The notes beneath the pieces were generated by a model. It had not been told where the DNA came from. It saw only the letters and a list, made by a program, of their open reading frames with translations, and did not search any database. From Przewalskia tangutica (taxonomy: Eukaryota; Streptophyta; Magnoliopsida; Solanales; Solanaceae), in NCBI GenBank assembly GCA_029844215.1, contig CM056732.1, positions 26,103,501-26,167,500 on the forward strand: a stretch of 64,000 nucleotides of DNA, given 5' to 3'. Of the stretch, positions 1-13,014 are shown piece by piece. Numbering within the stretch: the stretch's first letter is position 1; every line of letters begins with the position of its first letter. The translations under genes were made by a program, and so were the position numbers.

Positions 1-494
1 CAAGACTGCAGGTGGATACCCTATTGATTTACATGACTGTCTCCAAGACCACGATAAGTGTTGTGCTCGTTCGGGAAGAAAAAGGTATGTAATTCCCTGT
101 TTATTATACTAGCAAGGCCTTATCTGAGGATGAAACTCGTTATCCCCATCTTGGAAAATTGACTTTAGCTCTAGTAATTGTGTCTCATAAGCTGAGGCCG
201 TACTTTCAATGTCACCTTATATGTGTAATAACAACCTTCCCCTGAGGAATAATTTGCACAAACCCAAACTTTTAGGTAGGTTGGCTAAATGGTCAATCAA
301 AATATGCGGGTACAATGTTACTTAACGACCCCAGATTGCTATCAAGTCACAAGCCTTGGCTGAATTCATGGATGACTACAATCTGGGCTTGATTTACCGT
401 TCCCAAACCAAAGCGGTCCAGGAAACCGAGGTCGCCTCCATGGAGTGGGTCTTGTACACAAATGGAGCCACAAGCATGAATGGCACTGGGTTGG
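1..494 (+). pseudogene. Tat/Ogre-type gypsy fragment: RNase H followed by archaic RNase H
   Basis: Translating the plus strand around 22-235 gives a retrotransposon RNase H with one internal stop (motifs YYTSKALSEDETRYP and LALVIVSHKLRPYF). It is followed, after frame changes, by the linker HKPKLLGRLAKW and then by EWVLYTNGATSMNGTGLV near 436-495. The second motif is the start of the additional archaic-type RNase H that is typical of the Tat/Ogre lineage of Ty3/gypsy and absent from chromoviruses. The fragment has no gag, RT or integrase in the window and stops abruptly where an unrelated LTR begins near 495. It is therefore the host sequence into which the outer element inserted, or a deletion junction. 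Domain identity is fairly sure; lineage is inferred from the double RNase H arrangement. Confidence 0.7.
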
Positions 495-1675
495 TATAAT
501 ACCTCATACCTTCAGGCTAAGGCTTTACCCGTGTGATGGGAATATAATAGAATAAATATGAGGACTATAGGAAGTGTTTTGAAAACTTATCAAGTCATAA
601 GAAGAGTCTTTGGGAAACGTATGGTAGGAAACTACTCTACAGATTATGTTTTCAAGTGAGTTTGCACTAGGTCTCACTTAAAGAAGGTATACGATAAATT
701 ATATAAGGAATTTAAGAACACTGAAAGAAAGAAGTTGTAGCCCTTTGAAATACCTCTCCAATGGTATATAGGGGGAGTCAAACGAACATCTGTGCAAAAA
801 GTAATGTCTATTTTACTGAAGGGTCGCAGAGTAGTCCGCTGGATGTGCAAATGCAATATGCGACACAGAACACATTCTATGCATATCCCATCGCATTTCG
901 AGCCAAATTTACGTCCTGAAATCCTTAACCTTCTATTTTAATACGTGAAAGCATCTGCAGAAGACCATCCGCGATGCGGATACCAACTCATATGCTCATG
1001 AAACTCATTTAAAGTCGTGTTTTTCTGAATTTTATTCATATTTCAGTTCTCCAAAGAACTAGCACGACTTTTCTCCCCTCCTCATCCTCCCACATCAAGG
1101 TAAGTCTCTCCCATGTATTCTTAAGTAATTCTAACACTTATACATCAATGCTTTACATGATTTTCACGCTATAATCACAAGATTTTCAAGTTTAGAGTTT
1201 TGGATTTATTCTTCAAAAGTTCAGACCTTTTCTTCAAGTTTTGGAGCGACTAAGGTATGTAGAGCTTCTATCCACATGTGGAAATACCATTGTTCTTCCT
1301 CACGCTACATTCATTCATGAAATCATGAAATCATGAATTCTCATAACTTAGGGTTTTATTCCAAGTTCATGATAACCCTAAACTACATGTGTCATGATAT
1401 ACCATGATTATATTTCTAGTTCATTATTGTATTCTTGATATTCCATTACGGTTATTAGAAATTCGTTTTTAATCCATGAATATCCATAACTTGAATTTCA
1501 TAGGTTTGTAAATGCATATCCTGAACCAATACCATTTCATTATATGAACTTTACATGTTCTCAAGCTTATTGCAAGATATCTATATATTTCAGCTATACA
1601 TGTTAACTATATTTATAAATCATGTTTACAAGTTATATTCATGAAATTCATGGGCTTACAATCCAAATTTATATG
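495..1675 (+). repeat. 5' LTR of outer element, left part
   Basis: This segment aligns along most of its length with the 3' LTR at 31294-32218: the ACCTCATAC start, the ACTCATTTAAAGTCG stretch, and the segment ending GTGTCATGATATACCAT. It continues about 270 bp past the point where the 3' copy is cut by the CACTA element. It is itself interrupted at 1676 by element A, whose 5-bp target duplication starts at 1671 (ATATG). The LTR start is degraded (TATAAT instead of TGTAAC). I see no coding capacity. Short ORFs here are noise. Confidence 0.65.
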
Positions 1676-4127
1676 TGTAAAATCCGGGAAAAAAATAATA
1701 ATATATAGTTGTGGTTGGGTTAATAAAAAAATATATATATAAGAAAACAAAGAATAAATTGCATGGGATAGAGTTAGTGTTAAAGTTGGATAAATAGATA
1801 GATAAAATGAAAATAAGAAAACAAAAAAACAACAGAAAAAATGCAAAGAGGCACGACGTCCCTTCCCTTCTTCCCCTTCATTTCCTCCAACTCTTGTCAT
1901 TCCACCTCCCATAGGTTATAGAAAACTCTTCTACTTATACATTGTACATGACACAAATAAAATACCTAGCACAAAGAATAGGAAATCAGAAAAAAACAAG
2001 TGAAAAGAAGAGGAAAAAATGAAAAATACCAAGAGGGCAAAAGAATGTTAATCAAAATACTAGAGAGTAAGGATCATTTTAGCAACCACACAACAATAAT
2101 CTTCACACTTACAAGGTGAGTTTTCTCACTCAGAAATTCTTGGTAACATCCTTTATTTTAAGTTCAATACATGTTAGAATAAGAATTGAGTGTTGAAAAG
2201 AAATATTGAACTTTTGATTGTTTAGACAACTAGTCGCGTCATGAACTTTACGAACTGTTCTCACTGAGTTATAATTGTTAGAATTTGATGAAATTCGGAA
2301 AAATGGTACACCTCTCTATTATGATCATATAGAACCAAAAATGAGGTAAAATGGACATACGGTTTGAAAGTTATCATAGTTCAAAGTTCCTGCCTTAGAT
2401 TCGGTCGAAATTCGGAAAGACATAATTACGGACTATTTTTATTGAGTTTTACTTATTAGAATTATATGAAAATTTACATGGTTGTAAATATCTCTGTTAC
2501 GGACATATATAGATAAAGGGTTGTTAAAACGGACTTACGAGTTGAGAGTTATTGTAGTTTGAATTTGCTGCCTCAGATTCATCGGAATCCAGAAGGGCAG
2601 GACGTTGAAACGTAAAACTGTACTAATCCGTGGGAAATATGAAAATTGGTGCTAAATGAAAGTTCTAGATCTCTCTGTTGTGGACATTGTGAGACCTTAC
2701 AGAGGTCTATCAGACTTACGGATTGAGAGTTATCGCTATTTAAAGTTTCTGCCTCGAATCTATCGAGATCCAGAAAGGGCAACGAATAAAAGTGTAAAAC
2801 TGTACCAAATGGTACAGAATATGAAGGATGGTTCACATGGAGACGTGTATCTCTCTGTTCTCGTCGTTTTGAGATTTTATGGGGCTTGAACGGGTTTACA
2901 GATTAGGAGTTATGACTATTCTAAGATTGAGTTCTGTTTAATAAAAATTCTGCCGAAACAAATTTCATGTGGCTGTTTTGAGGATAAATTTGTGTTAGTT
3001 ACCCAAAGTAGTTTTAAATGAAATTTGGTACAGTGAAAGATCCCCGCCTTACCTTAGTTTCCGCTTGAGAAACACCTTAGTTGGAGTTATGGTTAAATAG
3101 TTATAATCGTTACAAGTATGAATGACAGAATGTTGGGAAAGAGAATATTATTTATTCGATCTTCTGAAAAATATGAAAAGTGAATACGTGTTCACATAAA
3201 TATATAAATATAAACATAATGGATCGGGTTGCACGCCGCAACAAAACGTAAAGTGAATACACGTTCACAAATACGTAAATATAATGGATCGGGTTGCACG
3301 CCGCAACAAAACGTAAAGTGAATACGCTGCTCACAAATACGTAAACATAACGGATCGGCCGCACGCCGCAACAAAACGAAAGTGAATACGCGTTCACAAA
3401 TACGTAAATATAATGGATCGGGTTGTACGCAACAAATATGAAAGATGAATACATGGTCACCTATATATAAATATGAAAAGTGAATACGCTGCTCACAAAT
3501 ATATAAATGTAACAAACATATGAAAACGCAGGAATGTCTTAACGATAATACGAGATAAAACGTTGTTAGTTAAACCGAGAATTTCCTATGAGGAGTTGTT
3601 GCATATTTAAAAATGTTGTAACCGATATGTTTTTGCAATATGCTTATTACGTTATAATGTGATCAGACTTGGAATATCAGGTGTTACTTTGAATCGCAGT
3701 AGGTTCTCACCACTCGTACGGTAGGGTCGACTTTTGTTTAACATGCTTCAGAAAGCGTGATAGAGAAAGGCTCCACGCCAAGGCTAGCGATCGTCCAGCC
3801 TCTTGTCATACCAAGTCCATCGCTCGCTTGGTACTCGCCGTTCGTAACGCCGGCCCAGTGTCTCGAAACGCCCATGGAACGGTCTTCCTTCTAACTTAGA
3901 ATAATCTTCACAAGACGCCTATGTAGAAACACATTCGCACGAGCACGGGCTCGCTATGTTTTAATAAAGTCATAAATGCATTTCTTTATTGTTATTTTTA
4001 TTAATAGCCCGTGATTTGAATATAAGTTCAAATTTCTAAATGAAAAGAATTAAACGGTGCTCCGTGGGAAATAATTGTCAGTTGTCATCACGCCTAAGTA
4101 AAGGCTTAGGAAAAGCCGGGCGTGACA
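1676..4127 (+). repeat. 5' LTR of element A
   Basis: It starts TGTAAAATCC and ends GGGCGTGACA, followed after three bases by the primer-binding site. It is highly similar to 9719-12152, with small indels and many CG versus CA/TG differences. It holds an AT-rich block near 1680-2000 and a cluster of imperfect 60-70 bp repeats at 3178-3510. The short minus-strand ORFs across the repeats are by-products of the repeat unit. Confidence 0.85.
3178..3510 (+). repeat. Minisatellite of about 63-bp units in the 5' LTR of element A
   Basis: Five to six imperfect units each carry a dyad of the form GTGAATACGTGTTCAC, then CAAATACGTAAATATAATGG and a GGGTTGCACGCCGCAACAAA core. Arms of the dyad vary between units (TACGTGTTCAC, TACACGTTCAC, TACGCGTTCAC), and two units carry TACGCTGCTCAC. 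The same array is in the 3' LTR. Confidence 0.8.
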
Positions 4128-4130
4128 AGT

Positions 4131-4142
4131 TGGTATCAAAGC
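4131..4142 (+). promoter_or_regulatory. Primer-binding site of element A (initiator tRNA-Met type)
   Basis: TGGTATCAAAGC sits three bases after the LTR end. It differs by one base from TGGTATCAGAGC, the complement of the initiator tRNA-Met 3' end used by many plant LTR elements. A match of this kind is a primer site, not a tRNA gene. Confidence 0.8.
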
Positions 4143-6340
4143 GCAAACTGTGTTAGAGATTCTAGGAAGTTTCTTCGAGTCGGGTGTTTGAACGGTTACT
4201 TATTGCGACTGCGCGCACCACCCTAGTAATAAGTGAACTAATAACATCCCAAAGTTTCCTTCTTTCATACTCCTCTCGCGCTTATCTTGAGTCTTTTCAA
4301 GACTTGATTCTTGTACTACATCTTTCACGCGTTAGGAAGTTAAGAGTGTACAACGTTATACCGACCAATAATTGTTGTGTAGATGGTGATTATAAGACGA
4401 GTTCCAACAAAGAGGATGTACTGAGAACAGTGCAAAGGAAATGCAAGCTCGTATGAATTCACGATCGTAAGATTTAACTCTAAGATGATTTTAACGAGTA
4501 TACGTATGCACACAATCGCATTTTGTGTGTATTTGCTTAGGAGTAGATGTAAGAGGCGTTTACGACCGACCTTCTTCAACTTTCCGATTTGAGTCATATT
4601 ACGATAATATTCAACTCGTCCGAAAAATTTGATCCTCATTCGTAAGGGAAAAGATGCTAAGAGGAGATGTTACGTATGTTCTCGACCAAATTTCTATTTC
4701 GTAATAGTAGTAAGGAAAGAATGAGCGAAATGGAAAGGAAGCAAGGAAGAAGGTTCACAGGAGTTGAATGTCAATCAGTAATAGGCTAATCACGCTTAAG
4801 CCCTTTAACGTGTAGAAGAGGCGCATGTTCGAGTAAGAGAGCTATAGGGAATGACATGTAACGACATGCTCATGTATTGTAATATCATGAAATTTTTTTC
4901 AAATACGAGAATGAAACATTATTAATGCAAGTTATGAGTTGTCATTATTGTTTAGTTAATCTGCTTTCGCGTGTGACGCTTATGAACTATAAGAAAATTT
5001 TAAGAGCTGTGAGTAGACATTCCGCCTTCTAAAATACGAGTGTGTTTGTCTTCACGTAAAACGGTGAATTCACAAATCCCGGGCTCAATGAGGTTCATCA
5101 CTTAAGCTCATGCACTCAAAGACGAAGTGGTGTCTAAAGGAGCTGAGAAAATGTCTGAGAAAATGTCGAGAAAATGCTGAGAGAACGAGTCAAATGGCCC
5201 AAGAAACGCTGGGACAAAAACTAGATAGACTCATAGAGTTAATGACACCGCAATTCCACATGGTTCCGCCGCACCTAGATCTCTCGCCATAGCCCCAACT
5301 GTAACAGACGCCAGTGGATCGATCGCACCACTGACCAGAGTGTGAGCTCAAGCAGCACTGATAGGCTACGGGCAAATTTTACGAGGAGAAGAGAACCACT
5401 TTACTCAGTGAAGGACCCCAAGGTCACCAATAGTATTCTCACGGTTGAAGACTTAATGTTCACATCGACGCGCGAGACGCAGGCGCCAACTTGCAGCGCA
5501 CGACTAGCTGGATGACGCAGGGCGCGCGGAGGAATTTTAGGAAAAATCGCCCCCGACGTCACCACCAATGACTCGTAGGTTCGTGAGCGACATTCATCGA
5601 GAAATTTATGCCTAATACGGCAAGGACGCGCCAGACGGAGTTTGAAATAAGCAAGCGTGACCACAAGGTACAAGAATATGATACACGTCATGAGGTTATC
5701 GGATACAACACACATGTCGCCCCTACGAAACGGATAGAGTCAAGCGATTTGTAGAAGGTTTAAACCCGAACATAGCAGAGAAGGCGGTGGTGTCACCAAC
5801 GATCGAAATTATCTTCGGGATTGTCGATATGGCTTGAGGTAGAAGGTTTCGCTAAAGCAAAAAGAATATTACCCCAAGAGATTTCGACGCCAGGATCATT
5901 TAACCGTAGTCAAAATCGTAAGCAGGAGTTTAGTAAGAGATCTTCGTGACCAACCAACATGCGGGCCGCCTTATTTCAAGCCTAAGGGACACAATTGGTC
6001 TAATTACTAAGGTAGCGCGACAAGGCCACCAACCCTAACACGTGAGGTGACAAACCGATTTGTAAGATTTGTCAAAGAAAACACAATGGAGAATGCTCGG
6101 CCTTAACGTAAGACATGTTATAATCAAGGGAGAGTCGTGCCACTATGCCAGTGGATTGCAAGAAGAGGACCCAAACTCAATCTATTCAGTGAGGTCGTAA
6201 GCAACCACCGCCACAGGGAAATCGTGGAAACTAACCCCGCCAGAGTCGTGAGGTCAACAACCCAACAATTTAATCGGCCACGCTTGCCCATAGGAACGAG
6301 CGAAGCATCTAACGCGTGGTCACATGTATTTTGCTAGTCT
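4143..6340 (+). pseudogene. Degraded gag region of element A
   Basis: No long reading frame survives. Around 6059-6095 the translation gives a zinc-knuckle-like stretch (CKICQRKHNGEC), which corresponds to the chromovirus gag motif with HxGEC. Upstream, a 60-codon ORF at 5110-5292 (QMAQETLGQKLDRLIELM) sits where gag helices would be, but I cannot assign it with confidence. The segment at 4150-5100 is presumably leader plus gag N-terminus; nothing else is recognisable. Confidence 0.45.
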
Positions 6341-9300
6341 CGAGTATTCCCGCATTTGTATTATACGATCCCGCCTACATTTTCATACGTGTCAACGGGC
6401 TTTGCTAAGAATTTACACGCAGAACCTTATTATTTAAGTGAACCTTTCGAGGTTACGACACCGCAGGGCCTCTCGTGGTAAATAATTTCATTAAAAGTGA
6501 ACGGTAGGGAACAACGCTGAACCTAGTACTACTTGATATGGTAGACTTCGACGCCATTTCGGGTATGGATCGCTGTCTACATATTAGATTGTCGACGAAA
6601 GATAGCGAGATTAACTTTTCCTTATAACCAAAAAGTTATAAGGGTAGGGTCGAATATCCTCAGTCGCTTTATTTCCTACCTCGGCTCAAAAGTTATTTAG
6701 AAGTCACAGAGTGGAGTACGATATCCGGCTAATATATGGATACCCAAAAAGAATCCTCAAAGTGAACGATGCTCCTATTGTTCAAATTTTCCTGAGGTTT
6801 TTCCCAAGATCTTCCGTGCCTACCTCCTGACAGAGAAGTGGAGTTTGCTATGTAGTTAATTCCGCCACAAGCACTCCATTTCTATTCCTCCATATCGAAT
6901 GACCCCACCAACTGGCGGAGTTAAAAGAACAATCAAGGATCTTTCGATAAAGGCTTTATAAGGCCTAGCTGCTTCCTCGCGCACTCACCTGCTTGTGAAA
7001 AAGAAAGACGGACGTCCGAACGCATCGACATCGCAACTCAATAAGGTCACGATCAAGAACCGATACCCATTACCAAGAATCACGATCTTTTGACCAACTT
7101 CTGCGAGCTAGCTATTTTTCCAAGATTGATCTCCGTCGATATCATCACCGAAAATAAATACGGATGATATATCCAAAATGCCTTTAGAACCCGATACGCC
7201 ATTATGAGTTCTCGGTCATGTCTTTGTTAACCATCGCCAAATGCTTTTATGGATTTAATGAACGTAATCTTCAAACCATTCCTAGATTTGTTCGTGATCG
7301 TGTTCATGATGATATCCTAATCTACAAGAAGAGTGTCAAGAACACAAGAGATTCGAGGCGGCTTCAAGTCTTGAAACAGAGAAACTATATGCTAAATTTT
7401 CAAAGTGTGAATTTTGGTTGGAAAAGGTAGCCTTTTGGGCCACAGATCAATGATGAAATTACGGTAGACCCGTAAGATGTAAGAATGAAGAATCGCCAAA
7501 CCGACCACTCCGGCAGAGGTTAGAAGTTTCGGGTTTGGCTTGATATTATGTAAGATTCGTAAAGGTTTTTCTAGTTCACGCTTCCTTTGACCCGCTGACT
7601 CAAAAACTAAGTACCGCGGTCAAGCACGTGAAGCAAGTTTTCGTAAACTAAAGGAATTGCTGATCATCGCACCGGGCCCAACCTTACCATCGGACGTTAT
7701 GGTTCACGCCTATCATACGCCTCAGAGTTGGGTTAGGACGTGTCTCACGCATTGAAAGGTTATCGATACGATTCTAGACAACAAGATACACGAGAAGAAT
7801 TACCTAACTCATGACTCGGAATTAGTCATGCGTGGTGTTTGCCTTACGAATATGGAGACATTATTTGTATGGCGCGCATGCGGACATATTTACAGATCAT
7901 AAGAGTTTGCAAGACATAACCACATGTATGATTTGAATCTCGGCAAAGAAGATGGTTAGAGTTGCTAAGGATTATGACCTTAGTATTATTTACCATCCCG
8001 GGAAAGCTAACGCGTGGCCGACGACTCAAGAGATCAACGGGCGCAGGCCCATTTGGCAATACAAAAGAGGGTATCGTCGCGAGGTACAAAGATCGGGAAA
8101 CCTCGGGTTAGCTTAACCGAGATCGCAAGGTAGGGGTGGTACATGATACCGTAGTCCTGCCTTAGCTTCGTAAATAAAAGAAAGTCGCTTTGAGGATACG
8201 GAGTTTGCTGGATTTGGAGAGGATCCAACAGGAAAACCTTCACGCTTATATCGAGATAATAACGGAACCCTTCAGTATAAGGGTAGGTTATGTGTTCCTG
8301 GCGTAAAGGATCTAAGGAGGAAGATCTTAGACGGGTCACAACATAAGATATTCCATTCATCCAGTGGTCAACAAAATGTATCGTGACCTCAAGGCAAATT
8401 ATCGCGGACGGGACGAAGAAAGATATCATGGAGTTTGTCGAGGCGTCTTATACGCCAACAGTGAAAGCTAGACATCGAGTCCCCACGTGGAAACGGGAGG
8501 CGATTCATATGGATTTCAGAATCGGCCCACCAAAACTCGAGAATGGTATGATTCTATTTGGGTGATTGTTGACGGCTACAAAGTCACCATTTCACGGCCA
8601 AGACTACGATCGCACACCACAAGACACACAGATTTATTTGAAGGAGATTGTGCTACACGGATTCCCTTACAAATTATTTCAGATAGGTTTTAGCCACCTC
8701 ACACTTTTGGCAAAGTTTCCAGCAGGTCTCGACAAAAGTTAAGTTAAGCACGACTTTCCACCCGCAAAACAGACGGGCAAGCCGAGCGAACAATTCAAAC
8801 ACTCGGCGACATGTCGCGATCTCGGTGTTAGATTTTAGTGAAGTTCGGTCGACCATCTATGTCTAATCGAGTTCGCCACAACAATAGTTTTCACTCTAGC
8901 ATACAAATGGCCCGCTTGAAGCATTATACGGACGAAAATGCAGTCTCCACTGATGGTTCGAGGCGCGCGACGAATCGTTCGGACCAAGTCATTCAAGAAA
9001 CAACGATAGCATGATGATTCGAGCGGATCAAAACAGCTCATAGCCGCCATAAGTCCTATGCGAATCATCTAAAAGAGATCTTGAATTCCAAGAGGAGAAA
9101 GTATTTTTAAAAAGTGTCCCCAACGGCGGAGTGATGTGCTTGTAAGAAAGGGAAATCGAGCCCAAGGTTTGTTGGGCCATACGAGATTCGCGAAGAGCTG
9201 GGAACGTGGCTTATTTAATTAGCACTTCCACAAGAGGTGGAAGTAGTGCATCCGATATTTCATGTGTCAATGTTACGAAAATACTTGCACGATCCAAGTC

Positions 9301-9485
9301 ACGTCATCCTTCCCCAGGAGATAGTTCTTAATAAAGAGCTTCAATATGAAGAGTCTCAGAAATACTTGATAGAAATGTCCAACGCCTTAGAAATAAAGAT
9401 ATTGCTTCCGTGAAAGTCCTACGGAGGAATCACTCCACGCAGGAAGCCACCGGAAGTCAAGAGCGATGAAAGTCAAATATCCATT
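6330..9485 (+). pseudogene. pol relic of element A: protease, RT, RNase H, integrase, C-terminal chromodomain-type end
   Basis: Fragments in shifting frames follow the chromovirus order. Protease: FSYVS near 6380 and MVDFDAISGMD near 6535-6570. RT: FPEVFPKIF near 6790, LVKKKDG near 6990, LNKVTIKNRYPLPRI near 7037-7082, YFSKIDLR near 7110, DDILIYKKS near 7308. RNase H: KDYDLSI-like sequence and YHPGKAN near 7960-8010. Integrase: a segment with WVIVDGYK near 8560 and IISDRF near 8676. C-terminal end: VHPIFHVSMLRKYLHDPSHV near 9248-9305 and ELQYEES near 9339. The YxDD catalytic motif is damaged. Stops and frameshifts occur every 100-200 bp. Domain order and the HVSMLRKY motif support a Tekay-type chromovirus. 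Confidence 0.8.
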
Positions 9486-9692
9486 CCTATTTGACTAAGG
9501 TAATAAAAAAACGCTACATAATACTTCATACAGTGCCATTTGCGTGTCTATACGCACGTGTTACAATCTTATTCTCATTCGAGACTAAATCTTCTTAAGG
9601 AAGGGAGAATGTGAAGCCTCAAATTTGTTACAATAACAATAAACATTATTGTGTCTATGTGATTATGTTATTTATTTTATTCACATTCGAGG

Positions 9693-9718
9693 ACTAATGC
9701 TGCTTAAGGACGAGAGAA
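9693..9718 (+). promoter_or_regulatory. Polypurine tract of element A
   Basis: The sequence CTTAAGGACGAGAGAA lies directly before the 3' LTR start TGTAAAATCC at 9719, the usual position of the plus-strand primer. A second copy of the same block (CTTAAGGAAGGGAGAATG) lies about 110 bp upstream at 9593-9612. Confidence 0.7.
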
Positions 9719-12152
9719 TGTAAAATCCTAAAAATAATAATATATAGTTGTGGTTGAGTTAATAAAATATATATATATAAGAAAACAAAGAATAAATTGT
9801 ATGATAGAGTTAGTGTTAAAGTTGATAAATAGATAGATAAATGAAAATAAGAAAACAAAAACAAAAGAAAAAAACATGCAGCAAGACGACGTCCCTTCCC
9901 TTCTCCCCTTTCATTTCCTCCAACTCTTGTCATTCCACCTCCCATAGGTTATAGAAAACTCTTCTACTTATACATTGTACATGGCACAAATAAAATACCT
10001 AGCACAAAAAAATAGGAAATCGAAAAAACAAGTGAAAAGAAGAGGAAAAATACCAAGAGGCAAAAGAACAAGAATCAAAATACTAGAGAGTAAGGATCAT
10101 TTTAGTAACCACACAACAATAATCTTCACACTTACAAGGTGAGTTTTCTCACTCAGAAATTCTTGGTAACATCCTTTATTTTAAGTTCAATACATGTTAG
10201 AATAAGAATTGAGTGTTGAAAAGAAATATTGAACTTTTGATTGTTTAGACAACTAGTCGCACATGAACTTTACGAACTGTTCTCACTGAGTTATAATTGT
10301 TAGAATTTGATGAAATTCGGAAAAATGGTACACCTCTCTATTATGATCATATAGAACCAAAATGAGGTAAAATGGACATACGGTTTGAAAGTTATCATAG
10401 TTCAAAGTTCCTGTTTTAGATTCAAATGAAATTCGGAAAGACATAATTACGGACCGTTTTTATTGAGTTTAACTTATTAGAATTATATGAAAATTTACAT
10501 GGCTGTAAACCTCTCTGTTACGGACAGATATAGATAAAGATTTGTTAAAACAGACTTACGAGTTGAGAGTTATTGTAGTTTGAAGTTGCTGCCTCGGATT
10601 CATCTAATCCGTAGGCAGGACGCTGAAACGTAAAACTGTACTAATCCGTGGGAAATATGAAAATTGGTGCTAAATGAAAGTTCTACATATCTCTGTTGTG
10701 ACATTTTGAGACCTTACGAGGTCTATCGACTTACGGATTGAGATTTATCGATGTTTAAAGTTTCGCCTCTGATCTATCGAGATCCGTAAAGGGCAGCGAA
10801 TAGTGTAAAACTGTACCAAATGGTACAGAATATGAAAGGATGGTTCACATGGAGACGTGTAGCTCTCGTTCTCGCTGCTTTGATATTTTATGGGGCTTGA
10901 ACGGGTTTACAGATTAGGAGTTATGACTATTCTAAGATTGAGTTCTGTTTAATAAAAATTCTGCCGAAACAAATATCATGTGGCTGTTTTGAGGATAAAT
11001 TTGTGTTAGTTACCCAAAGTAGTTTTAAATGAAATTTGGTACAGTGAAAGATCCCTGCCTTACCTTAGTTTCCGCTTGAGAAACACCTTAGTTGGAGTTA
11101 TGGTTAAATAGTTATAATCGTTACAAGTATGAATGACAGAATGTTGGAAAAGAGAATATTATTTATTCGATCTTCTGAAAAATATGAAAAGTGAATACGT
11201 GTTCACATAAATATATAAATATAAACATAATGGATCAGGTTGCACGCCGCAACAAAACTTAAAGTGAATACGTGTTCACAAATACGTAAATATAATGGAT
11301 CGGGTTGCACGCCGCAACAAAACGTAAAGTGAATACGCGTTCACAAATACGTAAACATAATGGATCGGGTTGCACGCCACAACAAAACGTAAAGTGAATA
11401 CGTGTTCACAAATACGTAAATATAATGGATGGGGTTGTACGCCGCAACAAATATGAAAGATGAATACATGGTCACCTATATATAAATATGAAAAGTGAAT
11501 ACGCGTTAACAAATATATAAATGTAACAAACATATGAAAATGCAGGGGAATGTCTTAACGTATAATACGAGATAAAATGAAGTGTTAGTTAAACTGAGAA
11601 TTTCCTATGAGGAGTTGTTGCATATTTAAAAATGTTGTAACCTGATATGTTTTTGCAATATGCTTATTACGTTATAATGTGATTGCACTTGGAATATCAG
11701 GCGTTACTTTGAATCACAGGTAGTGTTCTCACCACTGCACGGTAGGGTCGACTCTTTGTTTAACATGTTTCAGAAAGCGTGATAGAGGAAAGGCTCCACG
11801 CCAAGGCTAGCGATCGTCCAGCCTCTTGTCATACCAAGTCCATCGCTTCGCTCGTACTCGCCAGTTCGTAACGCCGCCCAAAGTTTCGAAACGCTCGCAT
11901 GGAACGGTCTCCTTCTAACTTAGAATAATCTTTGTCAAGACGCCTATGTAGAAACAATATTTGCACGAGCACGGACTCGCTATGTTTTTAATAAAGTCAT
12001 AAATAGATTTATTTATTGTTATTTTTATTAATAGCCCAGATTTGAATATAAGTTCAAATTTCTAAACGAAAAGAATTAAACGGTGCTCCCGTGGAAATAA
12101 TTGTCTGTGCCATCACGCCTAAGTAAAGGCTTAGGAAAAGTCCGGCGTGACA
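9719..12152 (+). repeat. 3' LTR of element A
   Basis: It is colinear with 1676-4127, including the minisatellite at about 11190-11520 and the CGTGACA end. Differences from the 5' LTR are small indels plus CG/CA/TG exchanges. The right flank (ATACG) is the partner of the left target duplication. Confidence 0.85.
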
Positions 12153-13009
12153 ATACGCATGTTCATGTTTTGGGAATCGCACAAATTAATGGTATGTTTA
12201 ATACCGAAACTACGATGCCATATATGCGATCGCCCGCCCGCTAGGATGATTCCTTCACGTTATCCTCGCCGGTTATCGATCCATTCTCGTTATAGCCATA
12301 TCTCGCACGAAGGTACGAGATGGCTTAGTTGATCGGATAGAGATCAGACACTACGTTCTAGCGTTGTGGTTTCATGTCGGTTATACTAAAGCTCTCCCAC
12401 TTAAAATGATTTATCATGTTTTATATTATATTCATGTCAGATATTATACATACTCATGCTCAGGTTACAGTTTGAGTCACAGTTCTTATTATTTTTTGTG
12501 TCTATTTATTCTTTCAGTTGCTTTACATACAATACAATTCAAGTGTACTTACATCTATTTTTCCCGGAGCCTACACTTCGTCAGGCAAGCGAGTTTCGTG
12601 ACGACGGATCTACTCATTAGGATTCCATATGTATCTGCTATTAGTGAGCCCCCATTTCATTCGGGGTGTCAGACTTATTTATTTTCATGTTATGCTTTAT
12701 ATTAGAGCTATGACAGGGCCTTGTCCTGGTAAGACAATTTTGTAGTCAGACTCATGTCCAGATGTTTCATAAATTAGTTTAGCATGTCATGTCAGTCATG
12801 TAAGATATTCAGACTTATTATGTTTTTCAGATAATTTTTGTAATAAATCTTCAGACTATATTTCAGTATTCAGGTTGCATGTTTTAAATCATTACTATTG
12901 TATGCTTTTGATGCCCATGTTGATTTGGCAAGACATGTGGTTTGCTCGGTCATATGCAGTCAGACTCCGAGTGACATGTTATGCCCAGGCCATGGTTCAA
13001 GGCGTTTCA
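12153..13009 (+). repeat. 5' LTR of outer element, right part (after element A)
   Basis: This AT-rich non-coding DNA lies between element A and the PBS-like site at 13015. By position it is the remainder of the outer 5' LTR split by element A. The matching part of the 3' LTR is not available because the CACTA element interrupts it earlier, so the assignment rests on order and orientation. The end at 13009 (TTTCA) is a guess from the PBS distance. Confidence 0.45.
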
Positions 13010-13014
13010 AAACT

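Larger units (their letters stand above)
1676..12152 (+). mobile_element. Element A: complete Ty3/gypsy chromovirus with two LTRs and target duplication
   Basis: Two LTRs of about 2.45 and 2.43 kb flank an internal region with a PBS, gag zinc knuckle, protease, RT, RNase H, integrase and a polypurine tract. Both LTRs begin TGTAAAATCC and end CGTGACA. The bases just outside are ATATG on the left (1671-1675) and ATACG on the right (12153-12157), a 5-bp target duplication with one mismatch. All reading frames are broken, so the element cannot move by itself. It lies inside the 5' LTR of the outer element and is therefore younger than it. Confidence 0.85.

Noticed and set aside
3152..3515. Overlapping 102- and 107-codon minus-strand ORFs with repeated YLRICERVFT-like words
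   Set aside because: The words simply translate the 63-bp LTR minisatellite; the frame differs between the two LTRs.
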